In this document: positions 17,866 through 25,725 of the stretch, one piece after another
How positions within the stretch are numbered: position 1 is the first letter of the stretch
How the letters are laid out: each line of letters begins with the position of its first letter
Source: Actinomycetota bacterium
GTDB lineage: Bacteria; Actinomycetota; Acidimicrobiia; Acidimicrobiales; Microtrichaceae
Assembly (NCBI GenBank): GCA_016703525.1
Contig: JADJBW010000001.1
Coordinates: forward strand, 62,001-126,000
Reading direction: 5' to 3'
Length of the DNA: 64,000 bases
Notes under the pieces: model-generated
Seen by the model: the letters and a program-made list of their open reading frames with translations, nothing else
The model's database searches: none
What the model was told of the DNA's origin: nothing
Program-made: the position numbers and the translations under genes

Positions 17866-18282
17866 TCAGCCGGCCGTGCCTCGTGGCACGATCCATTTCG
17901 TCGCCTGTCCGGTGACCGCGGCGATCCGGTCGAAATCGCTGTCGTAGTGGAGCAGGACTGCGTCGACGGCCTCCGCGGCGGCCGCGATCATCAGATCGGG
18001 CAAGGAGATCCGATGTTGTCCTCGCTTCGCCAGCAGGTACTGCACCTCCATCGTTCGATCCATGACTGGCTCTGACACGGGAATCCACCGGATCGCCGCG
18101 ATGTCACGCTGCAGCATCTCGTAGTCCCGGAGGTTGCGAGCGGAGTAGAGGACCTCGAGCGCAACGACGTGACATGACGCCAGAAGGTTCTCGACGAGCA
18201 GCGTCTCGAGGACCAAGCGAGCCTCCGCGCTGTGCCGACGCTGTTCGAGCGCCGACTTGTCGGCAAGGTGCAGCGGAGTCAA
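17866..18282 (-). CDS. vapC: PIN-domain toxin VapC
   Basis: 138 aa. PIN-domain acidic residues are visible in ADKSA (residue 8), ALEVLYSAR, LPDLMIAAAA and HYDSDFDRI, together forming the Mg-binding site of the RNase. It starts with TTG at 18282, overlapping the antitoxin stop. VapC toxins cut tRNA or rRNA when freed from VapB. The target cannot be predicted. It lies directly downstream of tRNA-Leu on the opposite strand. Confidence 0.9.
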   Translation of the reverse strand: MTPLHLADKSALEQRRHSAEARLVLETLLVENLLASCHVVALEVLYSARNLRDYEMLQRDIAAIRWIPVSEPVMDRTMEVQYLLAKRGQHRISLPDLMIAAAAEAVDAVLLHYDSDFDRIAAVTGQATKWIVPRGTAG

Positions 18283-18479
18283 CGCCAGGCGCTCGACATC
18301 ACCGATTCGTCGGAGAGGTCCCGCCCTGCGACGTCGAGGTGCGCAAGGAACGACAGCCGAACCTCCCGGTTGGCCACCTCAGCAAGCGCCCGATTGACAG
18401 TTTCGACCTTGGTCGTCGTTCCCAGCACCTTCTTCGCCGCCTCGAGACTGGCGTCATCGATGTCGATCACTGTTCTCAT
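18279..18479 (-). CDS. vapB: VapB antitoxin
   Basis: 66 aa from the ATG at 18479, preceded by GGGAGTGAG. The N-terminal MRTVIDIDDASLEAAKKVLG and TKVETVNRALAEV form the ribbon-helix-helix of the actinobacterial VapB type (DUF2191-like). The C-terminal part would neutralise VapC. The stop overlaps the vapC start by two bases, so the pair is translationally coupled. Confidence 0.88.
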   Translation of the reverse strand: MRTVIDIDDASLEAAKKVLGTTTKVETVNRALAEVANREVRLSFLAHLDVAGRDLSDESVMSSAWR

Positions 18480-18503
18480 TTGGCTCACTCCCAACCGACG
18501 ATT

Positions 18504-18534
18504 GATATCATCTGCATCTCGTCACGATATCATC
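18504..18534. promoter_or_regulatory. Paired GATATCATC elements upstream of vapB
   Basis: Two identical GATATCATC boxes (18504-18512 and 18526-18534) are spaced 22 bp centre to centre, about two helical turns, 25 bp before the vapB start. Each contains the palindrome GATATC. This is the expected geometry for a ribbon-helix-helix VapBC autorepressor. The rest of 18535-18763 has no gene. Confidence 0.55.
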
Positions 18535-18549
18535 GATCTGGGCCCGAAC

Positions 18550-18577
18550 GTTCACGAGCTGTCTCCTCAGGTGCACT
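18550..18577 (+). repeat. Direct repeat copy 1 flanking the Panacea pair
   Basis: Contains GCTGTCTCCTC flanked by GTTCACG and GGTGCAC. A near-identical copy lies at 19749-19776, about 1.2 kb away in the same orientation, with two mismatches in the 25-nt core. The copies bracket the Panacea operon. Confidence 0.7.
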
Positions 18578-18763
18578 CAGCTCACTCGCTGGCTCCCGGC
18601 CTCCTCCGCCGGTAGAGCAACAAAGCTCGGCATCCGGACGACATTCGATGACCGACGGCATCCGAGCCCGTCCGGCCGAGTGCTCCGCAGGTCGTGTCGC
18701 AGGCGCTACTGCTCTGCGCCTCACCCAGGACAGCGAGATTCGAATCGACAACGGCTCATCTCG

Positions 18764-19084
18764 TCAGTCGGGCGGGTCGCTCCGAAGCAGGTCCCAATAC
18801 TCCGGATCGTCCGCGAAATCGGCGATCTCCACGCGGTCGTCGTCGACCATGACCCCGGTGAACACGACCGGTCCGAAGAACGGGTCCAGAACGTTGAGGG
18901 TCCTGACCGATGGTCCGACGGCTTCGGGCAGTTCCGCGAAGTGTCGAAACTCGATGAGCGCGGCGGCAAGCGGTCCGCTGATGAAGTCGTAGCCGCCTGG
19001 AGCACCGTCGACCGACCGCTCGGCTCCATACCTGTCCGACACCTTCGTCATGACGAAGGCGGCGACGTCGACACGATGGATCAC
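18764..19084 (-). CDS. Unknown 106-aa protein paired with Panacea antitoxin (candidate toxin)
   Basis: The GTG start at 19084 overlaps the Panacea gene stop (GTGA), so it is the coupled second gene of a two-gene operon. The protein is acidic and globular. A central hydrophobic segment is followed by PVVFTGVMVDDDRVEIADFADDP, reminiscent of a beta-hairpin ending many small toxins, but no family or catalytic motif is recognised. In published PanAT systems the partner of a Panacea protein is a diverse small toxin, which makes this a toxin candidate by context only. Confidence 0.7.
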   Translation of the reverse strand: MIHRVDVAAFVMTKVSDRYGAERSVDGAPGGYDFISGPLAAALIEFRHFAELPEAVGPSVRTLNVLDPFFGPVVFTGVMVDDDRVEIADFADDPEYWDLLRSDPPD

Positions 19085-19635
19085 GCGTCGACGGTCGAGA
19101 TCCCGTACCGGAGCGCTGTCGCCTCGGCGAGCTCAGCGGCAATGGGAGTGATGACCTGCTCCTTCGCTACCAGCGCCAGTTCGTAGGGAATCGTCTGCAT
19201 GTCTTCGGTATGACGCCAGGCGGGATCCTCGTGCGAGAGATCGCTCACCTGCTTCGCTGTCAGATTCGCCAGGTCACCGAGAACGTCGTCGATCGTCTGG
19301 ATCTCCAGAGGCGTCAGAAGGGTCAGGTCAGGCTGTCGACGCGGCACCAGCCGCTGTAGCGAGTAGCCGAGAACGTCCTCCTCGACGAGCACGGCCTCGC
19401 CAGCGTCGAGCAGCCGTTGGCGCACTGGCTTGAGTCGGCGCGGGGCCGGTCCCTGATCGAGCCTGAAGTAGTCGGCGCCACTGATCGGGCGACCATGCCG
19501 TCTCACATGTGCGAACTCAGCGAAGTACAGGATCTTGTTGAGTTTCGTCGCACCGCCCGCCCGGTCATCACCCAGCTTGTCGGCGACGTAGAGCAGCATC
19601 TCAGTGAACTTGGCCTCGTCATATTCGATGTCCAT
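19081..19635 (-). CDS. Panacea-domain (DUF4065/SocA-like) antitoxin
   Basis: 184 aa from the ATG at 19635 with GAGGAG six bases upstream. Conserved DUF4065 features are KFTEMLLYVADKLG, ATKLNKILYFAEFAHVRRHGRPISGADYFRLDQGPAPR and the later LTPLEIQTIDDVL. Panacea domains act as antitoxins or proteolytic adaptors that hold varied toxins inactive. It is the first gene of the operon and overlaps the downstream 106-aa gene. Confidence 0.85.
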   Translation of the reverse strand: MDIEYDEAKFTEMLLYVADKLGDDRAGGATKLNKILYFAEFAHVRRHGRPISGADYFRLDQGPAPRRLKPVRQRLLDAGEAVLVEEDVLGYSLQRLVPRRQPDLTLLTPLEIQTIDDVLGDLANLTAKQVSDLSHEDPAWRHTEDMQTIPYELALVAKEQVITPIAAELAEATALRYGISTVDA

Positions 19636-19748
19636 CGATCGCTCCTCGATCAGCACACTACCTACCGCCTCGCTCGTCCCTCGATGGCTTTCAGTCGGCC
19701 AGCATCTCACCGAGGTGTGACAACCAGATGGCCGAGCGTGGCTCGCGA

Positions 19749-19776
19749 GTTCACGCGCTGTCTCCTCGGGTGCACA
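19749..19776 (+). repeat. Direct repeat copy 2 flanking the Panacea pair
   Basis: Second copy of the 18550 element (GTTCACG, then GCTGTCTCCTC, then GGTGCAC, two core mismatches). The surrounding 19636-19839 has no supported gene. Confidence 0.7.
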
Positions 19777-19839
19777 CGACGTTGTGAAATATGCAGCAAC
19801 TTCGCCGATTGCCTCGGTGATCGACCGGCGATGACGTCG

Positions 19840-20016
19840 TCACTCGACGTCAAGCCAGAAGATCTCAACCGACCCGTCTTCGACGATCGCGGCGCACGCC
19901 CCGAAGTACGGGACCAGCAGACTGGCAGCACTCAGGACCCGCACGCCAGGTTCCCATTTGCTCGGGATGGTCGCTGACTCGAAGTCGACCGCGGGCCGCT
20001 CGATCACGTTGGGCAT
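19840..20016 (-). CDS. Short hypothetical ORF, possibly a remnant
   Basis: 58 aa from the ATG at 20016, ending in VPYFGACAAIVEDGSVEIFWLDVE. The codon pattern looks coding, but no family is recognised. The frame stays open upstream into Arg-rich, non-coding-looking sequence, so this may be the 3' remnant of a longer gene. The remainder of 20017-20279 shows nothing else. Confidence 0.3.
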   Translation of the reverse strand: MPNVIERPAVDFESATIPSKWEPGVRVLSAASLLVPYFGACAAIVEDGSVEIFWLDVE

Positions 20017-20279
20017 CCCGGGAGCGGAATCCGCCGCCGCGCCCGCCGCGCCGACCGCACTCGGCGAACAGCTCCGCCCTGATCGACGAGACGACCTGCG
20101 ACGGACGGTCCGCGTGACGAGGGCCTCGAGGCAGGCGCCATCTCGCCGATCACCGACGCAAAGGCGGACGCGGCGCACCACAGCGACGCCTGATTCGACC
20201 ACGAATCATGTCGGGCGCGCCTCACGATCCCAGATCGCGATCGTGCGAGAGGACCGCGACCGCCGATTGTCGACGTCGT

Positions 20280-20615
20280 TCATTCGAGGCCGAGGGCGAT
20301 GATCAACGCCCGATCGAGTTGGGCGAGTCGGGTCGGCCCAAGGCGACCACGGCGGCGAGTGAACACCTTCTTGGGGAGGGTGAAGACGTTGTCGCAGTTC
20401 GCGGCGCACTCGCGGTCGAGGCCCTCGTCCGATCCCAACCCGACCTCAGCAACATGACCGTGAAACGTGCTGGTCACGAGCACGCACACGACAGCGGACA
20501 GCAGTGGGAGCGCTGTGTCTCGCGTCACGACCACGACAGAATGGGTTCCGACGCCTGGGATCGTGGCATCCCAGACGTCACCGCGCGAGATCAGTGTTCG
20601 CTTGCTGCGAGGCAC
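20280..20615 (-). CDS. mazF: MazF/PemK-type endoribonuclease toxin
   Basis: 111 aa from a GTG at 20615. The MazF core starts RGDVWDATIPGVGTHSVVVVTRD and continues with AVVCVLVTSTFHG and CDNVFTLPKKVF, the usual dimer/active-site strands (VxNxDxIxTIxK-like), then LDRALIIALGL. It is predicted to cleave mRNA at short sequences. Its start overlaps the 3' end of the antitoxin gene by 25 bp. Confidence 0.85.
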   Translation of the reverse strand: MPRSKRTLISRGDVWDATIPGVGTHSVVVVTRDTALPLLSAVVCVLVTSTFHGHVAEVGLGSDEGLDRECAANCDNVFTLPKKVFTRRRGRLGPTRLAQLDRALIIALGLE

Positions 20616-20848
20616 GCCGCGACCGAAAACGCCGAGAGCTTTCCAACCAGCTCATCCGCCTCTGGAGTCGGAACCGAATAGCGGCGACGGTACGAATCGA
20701 CGATCGCTTCCTCGCTGTGCCCCGACAGCCACAACCGCACGGCAGCCGAAACCACGGCTCCTCTGTTCGGCGCGAGCCCCGCGGCAACTGCCCGGTCGAG
20801 CGCCGCCACAGTCTCATCATCGAGCCGTGTCGTAACTGGAGTGCTCAC
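20591..20848 (-). CDS. MazE-like ribbon-helix-helix antitoxin
   Basis: 85 aa from a GTG at 20848. The N-terminal STPVTTRLDDETVAALDRAVAAGLAPNRGAVV is a CopG/RHH DNA-binding unit. A helical toxin-binding tail with SEEAIVDSYRRRY follows. A longer open frame upstream lacks coding character. It pairs with the overlapping mazF gene. Confidence 0.82.
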   Translation of the reverse strand: MSTPVTTRLDDETVAALDRAVAAGLAPNRGAVVSAAVRLWLSGHSEEAIVDSYRRRYSVPTPEADELVGKLSAFSVAACLAASEH

Positions 20849-20868
20849 GGGCCCCCACCCTACCAGTC

Positions 20869-20885
20869 GTATACAATTCGTACAC
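20869..20885. promoter_or_regulatory. Imperfect palindrome upstream of mazE
   Basis: GTATACAATTCGTACAC matches its own reverse complement at 12 of 17 positions and lies 20 bp before the antitoxin start. It is the most AT-rich spot nearby and includes a possible -10 on the minus strand. It is a likely autoregulatory operator of the MazEF pair. Confidence 0.45.
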
Positions 20886-20985
20886 GGCCATGGCGCGTGG
20901 GGGCTCCGCCGCCTTCGCTGCGGCAAGGACAGATCGAGCGCCCAGGGGGAGTCGGTTGCGTCGGTGGCGAGCGACAGTCGTCCGT

Positions 20986-21795
20986 TCACGACGCCCAACG
21001 ACTCGGTCGGTTCCGCGGATCGCCCGAGCCGCGGCGACCGCGAGCGGACGCCGAACGTCGGCGTGCCCCGCCACGCGTTGACCCGCTCCGGAAGCCGAAT
21101 TCACCCGGCCGGCAGACCTCCGTAAAGACCGGCGCGTCGAGCGAAAGGTCCCAGTCAGTGCGCTTGTGACGGGCGCACAGCAGGAAGGGAAGGTCGACCT
21201 GGAGAACGTCGGGCACCACCATCGACCAAGCAAGCCGATCCGCCACGCCAGGCCACAGGGCAATGAGTCCTCCCGCCAACTGTTCAGGCGCCACCTCCCG
21301 ACACGCCACAGCACCGATACCGGAGAGCTCCTGGTATCCCGACACGAGTCGCTCCCCCGCAGCAACGCGACCGACCATCCGGGTGAGACTCCGGCGAGCC
21401 TGCCGGTCGTCGCACATCACCACCGCCAGTTCCGGATGACCGAAGGTCTCGGTCAACCCGATCGTGTAGCACCAGCCGGGCGTCCACTGGGTGCCGTCGA
21501 CGGCGACCACCGACCATCCGTGCCGCTCCACCGACTTGGCGTGGTGGTCGACGACCTGTTCGCGGGTTGCTCCCTCACACATCATGCACATGGCCGTCAT
21601 GATCGCAGCGAGGTCCGACAGTGAGACCGGGATGGGGCGGCCATCCAGCGAGACCTCGAACGGAGAGTCAACCACCGCCACCCAGTTGGGAGCCGGTCGC
21701 TCAGGCGGCGCCGATCTGACCCGAAGTGGACGACCGACCTCGACGTCGCTGAGGCGCACGCCGCACTGCTCGCCGCAGGTTCGATCACAAGACAA
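20986..21795 (-). CDS. DUF4262 domain protein
   Basis: 269 aa. An N-terminal Cys-containing segment precedes the DUF4262 core with REQVVDHHAKSVERHGWSVVAVDG, WCYTIGLTETFGHPELAVVM and a later GVADRLAW. The last 40 residues are Arg/Gly/Ser-rich and may be frame-read-through or disordered. DUF4262 proteins are of unknown function and are often found in accessory regions of actinomycetes. The gene is isolated on the minus strand between TA-like pairs. Confidence 0.75.
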   Translation of the reverse strand: MSCDRTCGEQCGVRLSDVEVGRPLRVRSAPPERPAPNWVAVVDSPFEVSLDGRPIPVSLSDLAAIMTAMCMMCEGATREQVVDHHAKSVERHGWSVVAVDGTQWTPGWCYTIGLTETFGHPELAVVMCDDRQARRSLTRMVGRVAAGERLVSGYQELSGIGAVACREVAPEQLAGGLIALWPGVADRLAWSMVVPDVLQVDLPFLLCARHKRTDWDLSLDAPVFTEVCRPGEFGFRSGSTRGGARRRSASARGRRGSGDPRNRPSRWAS

Positions 21796-21923
21796 GCCGC
21801 TCGGCGCTCACGACCTCATCATCGCCGCGACCGCACCAGCGTCCAACCGAGCCGTCGGGAGCGCGCACGCGACGGCAGTTCGGAACCTCCCCGGTGTCAG
21901 GGGCCTCCGTTAGGCTCGATCTC

Positions 21924-22181
21924 GTGGCTCTCCCATCGGCGCATCGCGACACTGGCCCTGAGGTACGCCGACGACAGGTCGAGCGGTGGCGTGCCATGAC
22001 CGAGCATGATCGCGCCGTCGTCGCCGACCAACTGAGCGTCGATGTAGCAGAACTCGCCAAGGCCGGCATCCGATTCGACTACCCCGAGGCCTCCGCCGAG
22101 GAGGTCCGTGAGGAGTTGGCCCGACGACGTTTCGGCCGAGTCCTCGCCGACGAGATGAACGCCTCACAACGTCGGCGATGA
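21924..22181 (+). CDS. Small helical partner of nucleotidyltransferase (candidate antitoxin)
   Basis: 85 aa from a GTG at 21924. It is entirely helical and charged. The pattern RRRQVERWRAMTEHDRAVVADQL ... ELAKAGIRFDYPEASAEEVREELARRRFG matches the family of small proteins encoded just upstream of DUF6036/MNT-type nucleotidyltransferases. Its stop overlaps the next start (ATGA). It probably forms a two-gene toxin-antitoxin-like module; which member is the toxin is not established here. Confidence 0.72.
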   Translation: MALPSAHRDTGPEVRRRQVERWRAMTEHDRAVVADQLSVDVAELAKAGIRFDYPEASAEEVREELARRRFGRVLADEMNASQRRR

Positions 22182-22756
22182 ACCCAGACGGGCCGCTTGC
22201 GCTCGTCGTGCGGATCGCCGCGATCCTCGACGATCTCGATATCCCGTATGCGCTCGGCGGTTCCGTGGCCAGCTCCTTCTTCGGGGAGCCCCGGGCCACA
22301 GCCGACGTCGACATTGCGATTCGCCTGAACGCCGAGTCGGGCGAGTCCTTCCTCGAACGGGTGCTCGCCGAGTTCTACGTCCCCACGGGATCCGCCCGGA
22401 ACGCCATTCACACGCACCAGTCCTTCAACCTCCTCGCCGAATCAAGCGGCTTCAAGGCCGACTTCTTCGTCGCCGGCGATGGCTTGCTCGATCGGCGGCA
22501 GCTCGAACGGCGAGTGCTGATCCCTCTAGCTCACGTTCCAGCCGGCCTGTGGGTGACGTCGCCTGAGGACCAGGTCCTTCGCAAGCTTGACTGGTATCGC
22601 ATGGGCGGATCGGTGTCGGATCGCCAGTGGCGCGACGTCGTCGGCATCATCATCGTCCGCGGTACCGCGCTCGACCTCGACTACCTGCGCGACACGGCGG
22701 GCGAGCTGGATCTCCTCGCCCTTCTCGAGGAGGCAATCGCCGACGCGGTCGAGTAG
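22178..22756 (+). CDS. Nucleotidyltransferase of a two-gene module
   Basis: 192 aa. The nucleotidyltransferase active site is visible: the helix signature GGSVASSFFGEPRATADVDIAI, with GS and the D-x-D metal ligands near residue 47. FKADFFV supplies a probable third acidic residue. The C-terminal half is helical. Such proteins are related to MNT/AbiEii-type toxins that modify tRNA or partner proteins. It is coupled to the upstream small helical protein by ATGA overlap. Confidence 0.82.
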   Translation: MNPDGPLALVVRIAAILDDLDIPYALGGSVASSFFGEPRATADVDIAIRLNAESGESFLERVLAEFYVPTGSARNAIHTHQSFNLLAESSGFKADFFVAGDGLLDRRQLERRVLIPLAHVPAGLWVTSPEDQVLRKLDWYRMGGSVSDRQWRDVVGIIIVRGTALDLDYLRDTAGELDLLALLEEAIADAVE

Positions 22757-22973
22757 GCATCACAACCCCGCCCCAGCAGCGAGTGCTCAGCTCCGATGGA
22801 TCGGTGACGATCCGCCGGCGTAACTCCTCACGCCGCTCGTCGCTCGTCGGGGTTATGTGATCGAGTTCGTCAGCGGGCTCACGACGCAAGCGCCAGGAGG
22901 GCGAAGAACCCGTTCCCGCCGCCGCGATGCCTTCGAACATGCGCCGAGCGGCTCCCGCTCGGGGGGATGTCGC

Positions 22974-23768
22974 TCAGGGGCGTCCGGCGTGGGCGACGTC
23001 GACCTGTTGAGTGAGGACGACGCCCTCACCTGCGCCGTCGACACCCCAGTGGTTGGCCACGATGTAGAGGGTCGTGCCGTCCAGCCCGCCGAGCATGCAC
23101 GAGAAGCACCCGCGGTCCACCTCGATCGTCTGCAACTCCCGGCCCCCCGGGCCGACACGCGTGCACCGCTTCCCGGGCACGCTCGCGTACCAGATGGCTC
23201 CCTCGGCATCGACGCAGATGCCATCGGGAGCAGCGCCCGGCCCGAGATCGGCCCACACGCGACGCTCGACCAGGGCACCGTCGTCGGTGATCGTCCACGC
23301 GGTGAGGCGATCGGCGTGCGACTCGGCGACCACCAGCGTCGTCTCGTCGATGATCGCCATCCCGTTGGGGAACCACACATCGCCGGCGACCACCCGGCTC
23401 GTTCCGTCCGGTTCGACAACCGAGACCGCGCCCGGAGCCGGCGGCGCGCCCGGAGGCGCCCCCGGCATGTCCACCCACGCACGCGCGTGCACGTCGACAA
23501 CGATCTCGTTGAACGGCTGACCAGCCGCGCCGTACGGCACAAGGTCCGCACCCACAACCAGGCCGTTGTCGGTGGTCGTGAGCAGCCTCCCGTCGGGCAG
23601 CCAGTCGATCGAGAACGGCAGGCAGCCCAACCGGGCGACCACCTCGCGCCCTCCGTCGCCGTCGAACACGAGCACCTCGCCGGCCAGCCAGTCACACATC
23701 CAGAACCGGCCGTCATGCCAGCGGGGCGACTCACCCATGGCGATGCCCGTCGCGAAGATCTCCGTCAC
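22974..23768 (-). CDS. SMP-30/gluconolactonase family hydrolase
   Basis: 264 aa from a GTG at 23768. It is a six-bladed beta-propeller. The typical opening is FATGIAMGESPRWHDGRFWMCDW, with Glu as a metal ligand. Later come NGMAIIDETTLVVAES and APDGICVDAEGAIWYAS, containing the Asn and Asp metal ligands. These enzymes hydrolyse lactones with a divalent metal. The substrate is unknown. It is divergent from the amidohydrolase gene. Confidence 0.87.
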   Translation of the reverse strand: MTEIFATGIAMGESPRWHDGRFWMCDWLAGEVLVFDGDGGREVVARLGCLPFSIDWLPDGRLLTTTDNGLVVGADLVPYGAAGQPFNEIVVDVHARAWVDMPGAPPGAPPAPGAVSVVEPDGTSRVVAGDVWFPNGMAIIDETTLVVAESHADRLTAWTITDDGALVERRVWADLGPGAAPDGICVDAEGAIWYASVPGKRCTRVGPGGRELQTIEVDRGCFSCMLGGLDGTTLYIVANHWGVDGAGEGVVLTQQVDVAHAGRP

Positions 23769-23959
23769 GCAGCCTCCCGCGTCGTCGTGCACGCCGACGG
23801 CGCGCCGCGACCGCAGCATGGCGCGAGCCGCGTCCCCGGGCAACCGTCGCCTGGTGCGTACGACGCTCGCCGGTCCTCCGGCGCACCGCTGTCGTCGGCC
23901 CGGACCATCGCCGCACCTATCGTCGTCATCGTCGACCTCACCACGAAGGGCGGAGACCG

Positions 23960-24772
23960 ATGACCGAAATCGTCGACGTGTGGATGCAGCACCCGACGCT
24001 GCGTCACTCGAACCACGACATGTTCGAATCGCTGCGTCGATGGATGGGCATCGAGACCTTCGATGAGGTCTTGCCGATCGAGCTCACGCTCGCTGCGATG
24101 CACGAGGCCGGCGTGACCGCGGGACTGACCGCGGCCTGGTACGGACCGGAGGGTTCGCTCATTTCGAACGACGAGGTGGCCGAGTTCGTCGCGCGGTCGC
24201 AAGGGCTGCTCGTGCCCGTCGCCGGCGCCGACATCCGCAGGCCGATGGAGGCCGTCCGCGAGCTGCGCGACCGAGTCGAGCAGGGGTTCGTGGCGCTCCG
24301 ACTGGTGCCGTGGCTGTGGGAGGCGCCGCCGACGGACCGGCGCTACTACCCGTTGTACGCGGCGTGTGTCGACCTGGGGATTCCGTTCTGCACCCAGGTC
24401 GGTCACACCGGACCACTCCGGCCCTCCGAGACCGGCCGTCCGATCCCCTACATCGACCAGGTCGCCATCGACTTCCCCGAGCTCGTCATCGTGTGCGGCC
24501 ACATCGGCTACCCGTGGACCACCGAGATGATCGCCGTTGCCGACAAGCACCCCAACGTCTACATCGACACCAGCGCGTACGCCGCACACCGGTATCCGGC
24601 CGAGCTCGTCGACTACCTGAAGGGCCGGGGCCGTCACAAGGTGATGTTCGGAACGAACTATCCGATGATGACGCCCGCGCGGGCGCTGGAGCGCCTCGAC
24701 GACCTGGGGCTCACGGCCGAGACACGCGATGCCTTCCTGCACGCCAACGCCCGCCGCGTCTTCGCGCTGTAA
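23960..24772 (+). CDS. Amidohydrolase-2 family metal-dependent hydrolase
   Basis: 270 aa with the ATG after AAGGGCGGAG. It is a TIM-barrel protein of the amidohydrolase-related (PF04909) type. Motifs include CTQVGHTGP, ELVIVCGHIGYPW, NVYIDTSAY and MFGTNYPM. The N-terminal HxH is replaced by VWMQHP. Members include decarboxylases and lactonases such as ACMSD-like enzymes. The pairing with an SMP-30 lactonase next door suggests breakdown of a carboxylate or lactone, which is inference. Confidence 0.82.
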   Translation: MTEIVDVWMQHPTLRHSNHDMFESLRRWMGIETFDEVLPIELTLAAMHEAGVTAGLTAAWYGPEGSLISNDEVAEFVARSQGLLVPVAGADIRRPMEAVRELRDRVEQGFVALRLVPWLWEAPPTDRRYYPLYAACVDLGIPFCTQVGHTGPLRPSETGRPIPYIDQVAIDFPELVIVCGHIGYPWTTEMIAVADKHPNVYIDTSAYAAHRYPAELVDYLKGRGRHKVMFGTNYPMMTPARALERLDDLGLTAETRDAFLHANARRVFAL

Positions 24773-24857
24773 CCACATCAGGGTCAGGAGTCGCCCGGAT
24801 CGCCGCGATCCTCGACGATCTCAGGTTCGAAGGCTGCTCGGCCGTTGCGTCGTCGAA

Positions 24858-25286
24858 TCACGATCCTTGCGCGGTCGGAACGCGGAGGGTACGGCGAGGT
24901 CGCATCTGGTGGAGCCCGCCATCGAAGGTTGCAAGCAATGCGTCTGCCTCGGCGGCGACTTGGCACAGGTAGACATCAGTGACCTGGCGAAACCCGATCA
25001 CGCCGTGGAGTGACGCGGTCGACATGGACGAGGTCTCCGGCGCAAATGTGACTCGCCGGTCCGCCTTCAGTCCGGTGAGCACCGCGTGAGCATCGGTGGC
25101 GGACACTCCCGTTCTGATGAGATAGCGCAGGCATGCGTTCTCGACGGTGGGGCAGGTGATGGCGACCTGATCGCCAAGCATCTCGAACCAGTCGACCGCG
25201 GCGGTGTGGTGCTCGTGCTGCTGGTCGATGACCGCGATTACGACGTTGGCATCGAGGAGGAACCGTTGGGACGCCTCGTTCGTCAT
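24858..25286 (-). CDS. vapC: PIN-domain toxin VapC (second)
   Basis: 142 aa. PIN motifs: FLLDANVVIAVID with Asp 13, TVENACLRYL with Glu, VTDVYLCQVA with Asp and ATFDGGL with Asp, the four acidic residues expected of an active RNase. The ATG at 25286 overlaps the vapB stop as ATGA. It differs clearly from the first VapC (17866-18282), so this is not a recent duplication. Confidence 0.9.
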   Translation of the reverse strand: MTNEASQRFLLDANVVIAVIDQQHEHHTAAVDWFEMLGDQVAITCPTVENACLRYLIRTGVSATDAHAVLTGLKADRRVTFAPETSSMSTASLHGVIGFRQVTDVYLCQVAAEADALLATFDGGLHQMRPRRTLRVPTAQGS

Positions 25287-25525
25287 TCGTCGTACGCCAG
25301 TGAGCGCACCTCGGCCGCTCGCCGAAGCGGCCCGCCGGAAACGCTGAGCAGACCCGACTTCGGATCAATCTGCACGCCGCGCACGGCATGTGTGACTCGA
25401 TCCTCGGTGTCGATCACGTTTTCGAGGACGGCTGCGATCGTCGCACCGAGGGACTCGCCTCGACTGGCGGCGAGGTAGCGAACGAGTTCGTGGATGTCGT
25501 CGGGCAGATCGATCGTCGTGCGCAC
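25283..25525 (-). CDS. vapB: VapB antitoxin (second), probably leaderless
   Basis: 80 aa from a GTG at 25525: MRTTIDLPDDIHELVRYLAASRGESLGATIAAVLEN is a ribbon-helix-helix DNA-binding domain. A tail ending in GPLRRAAEVRSLAYDE follows, for VapC binding. No Shine-Dalgarno is visible; instead TATGAT lies just 7-12 bases upstream, fitting a leaderless transcript. The pair is translationally coupled. Confidence 0.88.
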   Translation of the reverse strand: MRTTIDLPDDIHELVRYLAASRGESLGATIAAVLENVIDTEDRVTHAVRGVQIDPKSGLLSVSGGPLRRAAEVRSLAYDE

Positions 25526-25528
25526 GCT

Positions 25529-25553
25529 CGCATCATACCTGCAATATGATGCG
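25529..25553. promoter_or_regulatory. Perfect 9-bp inverted repeat at the vapB promoter
   Basis: CGCATCATA and TATGATGCG are exact inverted copies separated by 7 bp, ending 4 bp before the vapB GTG. On the coding strand the proximal arm contains TATGAT, a good -10 hexamer. VapBC binding here would cover the RNA polymerase site. Confidence 0.7.
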
Positions 25554-25666
25554 CCCAGCCACCATTGATGCGGCCCCATCACCTGGAAGAAGGGCACGGT
25601 AGGTCTCACCGCTCCCGTCGGAATGAAGGACACGGCCCAGTTCCCGGAGCCGGTTCGGTACCGGCG

Positions 25667-25720
25667 AGCAGATCGCGCACCAACAGGTGACGGAACTGGA
25701 ACCCACCACCCACGGGCGGC
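25667..25720 (-). pseudogene. Fragment of a NACHT gene 3' end
   Basis: About 45-50 bp nearly identical to the 3' parts of both NACHT genes (34040 and 36240 regions), encoding GGGFQFRHLLVRDLLA on the minus strand before diverging. It lies 6 bp beyond the hsdR stop. The same segment at about 34040-34090 lies on the far side of hsdM, so the two copies are direct repeats bracketing the restriction operon. Confidence 0.75.
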
Positions 25721-25725
25721 GGTTC

